A DNA stretch of 10,067 nucleotides from DATHWB01 sp046565785 (lineage in GTDB: Bacteria; Actinomycetota; Acidimicrobiia; Spongiisociales; ZC4RG35). The DNA lies in assembly GCA_046565785.1 (NCBI GenBank), contig JBKHXZ010000181.1:1-10067 (forward strand). The letters are read 5' to 3'. This document shows, in pieces, positions 5,336-10,067 of the stretch. A program made the translations under genes and the position numbers. The notes beneath the pieces were generated by a model. That model was not told the origin of the DNA and searched no databases. It saw nothing but the letters and a program-made list of their open reading frames with translations. Within the stretch, counting starts at the first letter, position 1; the number at the start of each line of letters is the position of its first letter.

Positions 5336-7891
5336 TCAGCTTCGCTCGTGCAGGTACCGGGAGAGTGATCCGGACTCACGTTCCCGAAGAAGCACGTTCG
5401 CTCGCAGTTTCTCGAGGTTCTGGGTCGTCGCTTTCTCGGCGTGGGGAACCTTGGTTTCGGCGAGGAAGCTCTGCACGTCGTTGGCGACATCCGGACGTGA
5501 CAGTGCGGAGATCCCTTCGATCAAGCGTCGGAGCGTCAGCGGTGGCATCCGTCCGGTGAGCTCCTTCCAGTCCTCCCGCAGTCGTCGCCAGGCGTGAGAT
5601 CCACTCTTGCGTCCGGACAGCAGCCGGGCCGCCACCCACGCTCCATCCTGATTGCGGACGGTTCCCTGACGGATGGCGTCCAAAGTTCGATCGGCTAACG
5701 CTGGATCGTCGAAGAACGTCACCGCCTGCAGCAGACGGAGCTCGACCTGCGGAACCCGGGACGCCCGGTAGGCGGCGAACACCTCGTCGTATTCGGCTTC
5801 CGATCCATGGAAGGCGAGGGTGAAGATCGAACTCTGGCCTACGTCGGGATCGGTCGATTTCGGATCCTGCATCCATTTTCGTCCCACCTGGCGAGCACGG
5901 TCGATCGTGTCGGGGTCGGCACCGGTCCTCCCCAACGCTCCCAATACCAGGCCACGCAGGCTGCGGGTCAGGTCCGAGTCGTCGGCTTGTGGATTCCATC
6001 CCAGGCGGTCGGAGACCGGACCGACGATTTCGCGTACGAGACGCTGGAACGCCGGCAGATCCTCGTCGGTGACCGCATGGTGCTTGAGAGAGGCCAATCC
6101 GCCCACGATCGCCTGCCAGATGGCGTATTCGGTCTCGTCCCGGTAGGCGGCCGCCAGTTCGAGGAATTCGGCGGCTCCCACCTGGCCGGACTCCACCATC
6201 GCCCACGTGTCCGAGATCAGGATGTACCGCTCGTTGTCGTCGAGTTCCCCCAAGTTGAACCGCAAGGCCTTGGCCAGTGGCTCGGAGTAGGTCACGCGAT
6301 AGAAGCCGTGACCGCCGGCGTTCACGATCGCCCAGTCGATCGGGCCGTCGACACCGACAGTGTCGCGAGGTCCTTCGAGCAGGATCTTTCGTTCGAACGG
6401 TTCGCCGCCCGACATCCCCCGAATCTGCACGGGGATCTTCCACAAGCTCTGGTCCGTCTCGTCGGGGATGAACAGAAATCGGCGTTGCTCGAGCCGCAGG
6501 CCGCCTTCGGTGAGGGACACGTCTACCTGCGGGAAGCCCTCCTGCAGGATCCAGGTATCCATGATCGCCCCGACATCGATCCCCGAGGCGCGATCCAACC
6601 CTGCCCACAGATCTGCGGTGACGGTGTTGCCGTATGCGTGGGTACGGAGATAGTCCCCGACCCCCTGGCGGAACACCTCTTCGCCGAGGAACTGTTCGAT
6701 CTGGCGGAGCACCGACGAACCCTTCCCATAGGTGAGGGCGTCGAACATCTCGTTGGCTTCTTCGGGCGAGGTCACCTCGAACTCGACGGGGCGAGAACTC
6801 GCCAGACCGTCGGTGTCGTAGGCCCAGGGCCTTTCCACGGCACTGAACGAAAGCCAGCGTTTCCACTCGGGTCGCATGGCGTCGGTGGCCTTCATCTCCA
6901 TGAAGCTGGCGAACGCCTCGTTCAGCCAGATGCCGTCCCACCACTTCATGGTCACCAGATCGCCGAACCACATGTGCGCCAGCTCGTGGGCGACCACGTC
7001 CAGGATCCGCACCAGTTCGGCCTGCGTGGCGGTTTCCTCGTCGACGAGCAGTGCAGTCTCCCTGAAGGTGATACAGCCCAAGTTCTCCATCGCCCCGAAA
7101 GCGAAGTCGGGGATGGCGATCATGTCGACCTTGTCGCCCGGATAGGGAATGTCGTAGTACGACGAGAGATAGCGCAGGCAGAACTCGGCGCACTCGAGGG
7201 CGAATCCGGTGAGGTGTTCCTTGCCCTTGGGGGCGATGATCCGCACAGGGACGCCGTCGACGTCGAGTGGGTCGGTGGCTTCGAAAGGACCGACCACGAA
7301 GGCGACCAGGTAGGTCGACATCGTGATCGTCTCGGCGAACGTCACGGCCACCTTCCCGCCCTCGAGGGTCATGCGGGAGACTTCGGCGCCGTTGGAGACG
7401 GCGAGGAGATGGTCGGGGACGACGAGCGTCACCGCGAAGGTCGCTTTCATGTCCGGTTCGTCGAAACACGGGAAGGCGCGCCGCGCGTCGGTCGCTTCGA
7501 ACTGGGTGGTGGCGATGACCTGTTCTGTGCCGTCCACGTCGGTGAACTTCGACCGATAGAACCCGACGAGCTGGTCGTTCAGCACGCCGCGGAACTTGAT
7601 GCGGAGTTCGGCGGGACCCTGTGTCACGGTCCGATCGAACGACAGGATGGCCCGCTGCATGGCCTCGTCATAGGAGACGCTGCCGTCGACGGCGCCCTCG
7701 GCGTCGGTCAGGACGACCTCGTCGATTTCGATCTCCAACGCGTTGAGGACGATTTGGTCGGTGTCCTCGACGACGTCGAGAGCGATCGTTTCGTCACCGG
7801 CGAAGGTGAACGCCTCGAGGTCCGGCTCCAGGCGGAGGTCGTACCTGCGTGGTAACGCGGTACGAGGCAAACGGTACGGGTTTTCGGTCAC
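5336..7891 (-). CDS. pepN: M1-family zinc aminopeptidase (aminopeptidase N-like)
   Basis: The product has 851 residues, a usual family length. M1 enzymes remove N-terminal residues from peptides; with no signal peptide, this one should act in the cytoplasm, in peptide turnover. An N-terminal beta domain (about 6-200, YRLPRTALPRRYDLRLEPDL) is followed by the thermolysin-like catalytic domain. That carries the exopeptidase motif GAMEN (266-270), HELAH (302-306) and, after 18 residues, the third zinc ligand E325 in WLNEAFAS; Y388 in LTYGKGS is the expected catalytic tyrosine. The remaining C-terminal half (about 520-851) fits the helical ERAP1-C-like domain. All key residues are present. I chose the GTG start at 7891 because VTENPYRLPRTALP is the expected N-terminus; GAGGAG lies 12 nt upstream, a little far. 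Upstream codons in the frame read antisense to serB. Confidence 0.95.
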   Translation of the reverse strand: MTENPYRLPRTALPRRYDLRLEPDLEAFTFAGDETIALDVVEDTDQIVLNALEIEIDEVVLTDAEGAVDGSVSYDEAMQRAILSFDRTVTQGPAELRIKFRGVLNDQLVGFYRSKFTDVDGTEQVIATTQFEATDARRAFPCFDEPDMKATFAVTLVVPDHLLAVSNGAEVSRMTLEGGKVAVTFAETITMSTYLVAFVVGPFEATDPLDVDGVPVRIIAPKGKEHLTGFALECAEFCLRYLSSYYDIPYPGDKVDMIAIPDFAFGAMENLGCITFRETALLVDEETATQAELVRILDVVAHELAHMWFGDLVTMKWWDGIWLNEAFASFMEMKATDAMRPEWKRWLSFSAVERPWAYDTDGLASSRPVEFEVTSPEEANEMFDALTYGKGSSVLRQIEQFLGEEVFRQGVGDYLRTHAYGNTVTADLWAGLDRASGIDVGAIMDTWILQEGFPQVDVSLTEGGLRLEQRRFLFIPDETDQSLWKIPVQIRGMSGGEPFERKILLEGPRDTVGVDGPIDWAIVNAGGHGFYRVTYSEPLAKALRFNLGELDDNERYILISDTWAMVESGQVGAAEFLELAAAYRDETEYAIWQAIVGGLASLKHHAVTDEDLPAFQRLVREIVGPVSDRLGWNPQADDSDLTRSLRGLVLGALGRTGADPDTIDRARQVGRKWMQDPKSTDPDVGQSSIFTLAFHGSEAEYDEVFAAYRASRVPQVELRLLQAVTFFDDPALADRTLDAIRQGTVRNQDGAWVAARLLSGRKSGSHAWRRLREDWKELTGRMPPLTLRRLIEGISALSRPDVANDVQSFLAETKVPHAEKATTQNLEKLRANVLLRERESGSLSRYLHERS

Positions 7892-7907
7892 GCGGGGTTC
7901 TCTCTCC

Positions 7908-7919
7908 TCGGTCGACCGA
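7908..7919. promoter_or_regulatory. 12-bp perfect palindrome between divergent pepN and serB
   Basis: TCGGTCGACCGA reads the same on both strands. It lies 16 nt upstream of the pepN start codon, just downstream of its probable -10 box and next to GAGGAG, where a repressor could block pepN. It could be an operator for a dimeric regulator, or chance in GC-rich DNA. There is no direct evidence of binding. Confidence 0.35.
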
Positions 7920-7921
7920 AG

Positions 7922-7927
7922 ATCGTA
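7922..7927 (-). promoter_or_regulatory. Possible -10 box of pepN
   Basis: On the minus strand this reads TACGAT, fitting TANNNT. A start near 7915 would give a leader of about 24 nt with the ribosome site. No clear -35 is seen. Confidence 0.3.
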
Positions 7928-7957
7928 CCGAGATCCGGGGATTGCAGGGGTCAGGGG

Positions 7958-7963
7958 TAGCCT
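7958..7963 (+). promoter_or_regulatory. Possible -10 box of a leaderless serB transcript
   Basis: TAGCCT (TANNNT) ends 6 nt before the GTG at 7970, so transcription would be expected to begin at about the start codon itself. Only a poorly placed AGGGG is available as a ribosome site. Leaderless mRNAs are frequent in actinobacteria. The -35 is unclear. Confidence 0.4.
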
Positions 7964-7969
7964 GCCGCC

Positions 7970-9136
7970 GTGGCATCTACCGTTCTCGTTCGGGTTTCGG
8001 CTCTCGACCGTCCTGGTATCACCGCCGGACTGATGGGCGTCCTTTCCGCCGGAGGTGCCGACCTTCTGGACGTCGAACAGATCGTGGTTCGTGGTCGGCT
8101 GACCCTCGACATTCTGATCAACGTCCCGCCGGGCAACACGGTGATCAAAGATCTCCTGTTCTACGGATGGGAGAACGACCTGGGAGTCGATTTCGAGGTC
8201 GTCGAGGACGCTCCTTCGGAATACCGGACCCGATCGGTCGTGACGATCATCGGGCCTGAGGTCGGTCCGGACGTGTTCGGTGCCGTCGCACAGGCCATTG
8301 CGTCGGGCGACGGGAACATCGACCGCATCTTCCGGCTGTCCCGGTATCCGGTGATCGCCTACGAGCTGGCGATCACCGACGGCGACATCGACGTGATGCG
8401 TAGGGCGCTGGTGGAAGTTGCCGCCCGCACTCCGGTGGACATCGCCATCCAGGCCGAAGGCCTCTCCCGTAGGGCACGACGACTGGTGGTATTGGATGTC
8501 GACTCCACCTTGATCCAGAACGAGATGATCGACCTCCTCGCCGAAGAGGCCGGGGTGGTCGACCAGGTGGCTGAGATCACCCGTCGTGCGATGGAAGGCG
8601 AACTCGATTTCGAAGAGGCGCTGCGTCAACGGGTGAAACTCCTGGCCGGACTGGACGCGTCGGCGCTCGACCGGGTGGCAGATCGGATCGAACTCACCCC
8701 CGGCGCTCGAACATTCGTCGCAACCCTGAAGAAGCTCGGAATGACGGTGGGGGTGGTCAGTGGTGGCTTCACCGTGTTCACCGATCGGTTGAAGGAACGG
8801 CTGGAACTGGACCACGCTGAAGCCAACGAGCTGGAAGTCGTCGACGGCAGGCTGACCGGCGGACTGGTGGGGCGGATCGTCGACCGCCGCCGGAAGGCGG
8901 AGGTGCTCGCCGAGTTGTGTGAACGGTTCGGCGTTCCGGTCGAGCAGTCGGTTGCGGTGGGAGACGGGGCGAACGATCTCGATCTCCTGGCGGCGGCGGG
9001 GCTCGGGGTGGCGTTCAACGCCAAGCCGGTGTTGCGGGACGCGGCAGACACCACCCTGAATGTCCCCTATCTCGACGCTGCCCTCTTCCTCCTGGGTATC
9101 CCCCGCGAAGACATCTCCGGCACCGACGACCGCTGA
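7970..9136 (+). CDS. serB: Phosphoserine phosphatase with two ACT domains
   Basis: The product has 388 residues. SerB removes phosphate from O-phosphoserine, the last step of serine synthesis. Residues about 3-80 (VLVRVSALDRPGITAGLMGV) and 88-165 are two ACT domains, as in mycobacterial SerB2, where they mediate amino-acid control and oligomerisation. The HAD phosphatase domain (about 170-375) has all motifs: DVDST (176-180, nucleophile D176 and acid D178), motif II S264 in VVSGGF, K309 in motif III, and GDGANDLDLL (331-340) with D332 and D336. The start is GTG at 7970; a good Shine-Dalgarno is missing, which fits a leaderless message. The gene is divergent from pepN with a 78-nt gap. No other serine-pathway gene is in the window. 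Confidence 0.95.
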   Translation: MASTVLVRVSALDRPGITAGLMGVLSAGGADLLDVEQIVVRGRLTLDILINVPPGNTVIKDLLFYGWENDLGVDFEVVEDAPSEYRTRSVVTIIGPEVGPDVFGAVAQAIASGDGNIDRIFRLSRYPVIAYELAITDGDIDVMRRALVEVAARTPVDIAIQAEGLSRRARRLVVLDVDSTLIQNEMIDLLAEEAGVVDQVAEITRRAMEGELDFEEALRQRVKLLAGLDASALDRVADRIELTPGARTFVATLKKLGMTVGVVSGGFTVFTDRLKERLELDHAEANELEVVDGRLTGGLVGRIVDRRRKAEVLAELCERFGVPVEQSVAVGDGANDLDLLAAAGLGVAFNAKPVLRDAADTTLNVPYLDAALFLLGIPREDISGTDDR

Positions 9137-9192
9137 AAAGCGAAACCCTGGGTTCCTGGCCTTGTAGAGCGCGGTTTCAGCGCACGGGTTTC
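9131..9192 (+). terminator. Possible hairpin terminator after serB
   Basis: CGCTGAAA (9131-9138, overlapping the serB stop) pairs with TTTCAGCG (9175-9182). As an alternative, GAAACCC (9142-9148) can pair with GGTTTC (9173-9178) or GGGTTTC (9186-9192). The loops are long and no U-tract follows, so termination is only possible, not shown. Confidence 0.3.
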
Positions 9193-9234
9193 AAGGGTCT
9201 GGACTCACTCGAACGATTCGGTCAGGTTTGCCGT

Positions 9235-10067
9235 ATGGCCGACCTCTTCAAGCAGGCATATGACGTCGCTCTCCGCAATGGCGGCGTAGTAACTCGGCAG
9301 GAACTTCTCGATCTGGGGTTCACCGAAGGAATGATCGAGTGGCGGCTTCGCCGAAAACAATGGGAAGTCGTTACGCGTGGCACGTATCGACTTGCAGAGC
9401 CCTCGGATCGAAGGGATCTCGCCAGGTCTGTGCTTGCCACATGGCCGGGAGCAGTCCTGTCCCACGAATCGGCTGCGGCGATCCATGGCTTTCGCTACGT
9501 GAAGGAGACACTGCTGACGGTTTCGCACCACTCGCGTACCACACACACCTTCCCCGGGGTCGTGGTACGTCGCACCCACGATCTCGACAGTTGGCACGTG
9601 ACTGAGGTTGACGGAGTTCGAGTGACCACCATCGCCCGAACGGTGGTCGACCTCGCTGCCGATCGTCCCGCTTCGCTGATCGGGCGAATCGTCGATGACC
9701 TGGTTTCTGCAGATCGCTTGGAATTGGTCGAACTCGAAGCAGTGGTCAACTCCGTGGCGCGCCGAGGGAAGCCAGGCATGCGGACGATGCACAAAGTCCT
9801 CGACGTGAGAATCGGGCCGGACCGGGATGCTTCGGTACTGGAGCGGCGGGGGAGGGAGATCATTCGTCGTGCGGGATTGCCGTTGCCCATTCCGGAGTAT
9901 CCGATTCCTTGGACGACCGGGAGGCGATTCGACGACGCATATCCCGAAATCCGCGTCGCGATCGAGTGGGATTCAAAGCGGTTCCACGGTCAGCGGGCCG
10001 CGTTCGAGGCCGACCGGGCTCGGAACCGGGATGCTGCGATCCACGGGTGGCGCATCCTCAGATTCAC
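9235..10067 (+). CDS. AbiEi-like antitoxin domain protein with DUF559/Vsr-like nuclease-fold C-terminus (3' end outside window)
   Basis: This frame stays open from ATG 9235 to the window end: 277 codons, no stop. Residues about 4-60 resemble the winged-helix AbiEi antitoxin N-terminal domain (GGVVTRQELLDLGFTEGMIE, then WEVVTRGTYRLAEP). Residues about 60-145 resemble the following AbiEi region (AVLSHESAAAIHGF; TTIARTVVDLA). The C-terminal part matches DUF559, a PD-(D/E)xK/Vsr-like fold: RRFDDAYPEIRVAIEWD (230-246), then KRFHG, an F-x3-DR-x-RN stretch and GWRILRF, with D234, E244 and D246 as candidate metal ligands. Such solo proteins are frequent in actinobacteria and their function is unproven. 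No AbiEii toxin gene is seen upstream. The Shine-Dalgarno is poor, so the start is uncertain. Confidence 0.8.
   Translation, partial: MADLFKQAYDVALRNGGVVTRQELLDLGFTEGMIEWRLRRKQWEVVTRGTYRLAEPSDRRDLARSVLATWPGAVLSHESAAAIHGFRYVKETLLTVSHHSRTTHTFPGVVVRRTHDLDSWHVTEVDGVRVTTIARTVVDLAADRPASLIGRIVDDLVSADRLELVELEAVVNSVARRGKPGMRTMHKVLDVRIGPDRDASVLERRGREIIRRAGLPLPIPEYPIPWTTGRRFDDAYPEIRVAIEWDSKRFHGQRAAFEADRARNRDAAIHGWRILRF

Noticed and set aside
5807..7855. Plus-strand open frame of 682 codons over the aminopeptidase gene
   Set aside because: It is fully antisense to an intact M1 peptidase with all catalytic motifs. It is His/Gly/Val/Asp-rich shadow sequence with no family resemblance.
7892..8815. 308-codon N-terminal extension of the aminopeptidase frame
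   Set aside because: It is antisense to the ACT and HAD regions of serB. The real family N-terminus begins at the GTG at 7891.
9205..9792. Minus-strand 195-codon frame opposite the AbiEi/DUF559 gene
   Set aside because: The plus-strand frame has recognisable AbiEi and DUF559 features; the opposite frame has none.

Overview
This is a high-GC actinobacterial housekeeping region. It carries the translation/secretion cluster tuf – rpmG – tRNA-Trp – secE – nusG – rplK – rplA – rplJ – rplL. A MaoC-type hydratase gene sits between rpmG and tRNA-Trp, which is where mycobacteria carry the (3R)-hydroxyacyl-ACP dehydratase genes hadA/hadB/hadC. That order, the GC-rich sequence, the frequent GTG starts, the M1 aminopeptidase type and the two-ACT-domain SerB point to Actinobacteriota. 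A deep lineage such as Acidimicrobiia is my guess, made without any database comparison.

Layout. Bases 1-299 hold the 3' end of tuf and rpmG, followed by a hairpin terminator. Bases 470-1264 hold one protein with two hot-dog domains, equivalent to a HadA-HadB fusion. Bases 1370-2937 hold a promoter, tRNA-Trp(CCA), secE, nusG (overlapping secE by 8 nt) and rplK. Before rplA the spacer contains a good match to the two-helix, asymmetric-loop RNA site bound by ribosomal protein L1. After rplA comes a 559-nt non-coding stretch with a cluster of three hairpins, a likely promoter, and a leader resembling the L10 autoregulatory leader with a possible attenuator. rplJ and rplL follow and end in a perfect 15-bp-stem terminator.

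The rest is outside the ribosomal cluster. A convergent M1 aminopeptidase gene (pepN-like, minus strand) replaces the rpoB that usually follows rplL. Divergent from it is serB (phosphoserine phosphatase), with a 12-bp palindrome between the two and a -10 box placed as for a leaderless serB mRNA. At the right edge, cut by the window end, is a gene for a protein with an AbiEi-antitoxin-like N-terminus and a DUF559/Vsr-like nuclease-fold C-terminus.

Functionally, the left 5.3 kb makes ribosomal stalk and L1-arm proteins, the transcription factor NusG and the translocase subunit SecE. The sequence suggests feedback control at two points: L1 before rplA and L10-L12 before rplJ. I saw no clearly new multi-gene system. 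The most interesting material is non-coding: the rplA-rplJ interval, the L1-type site and the possible structural switch before the hydratase gene.
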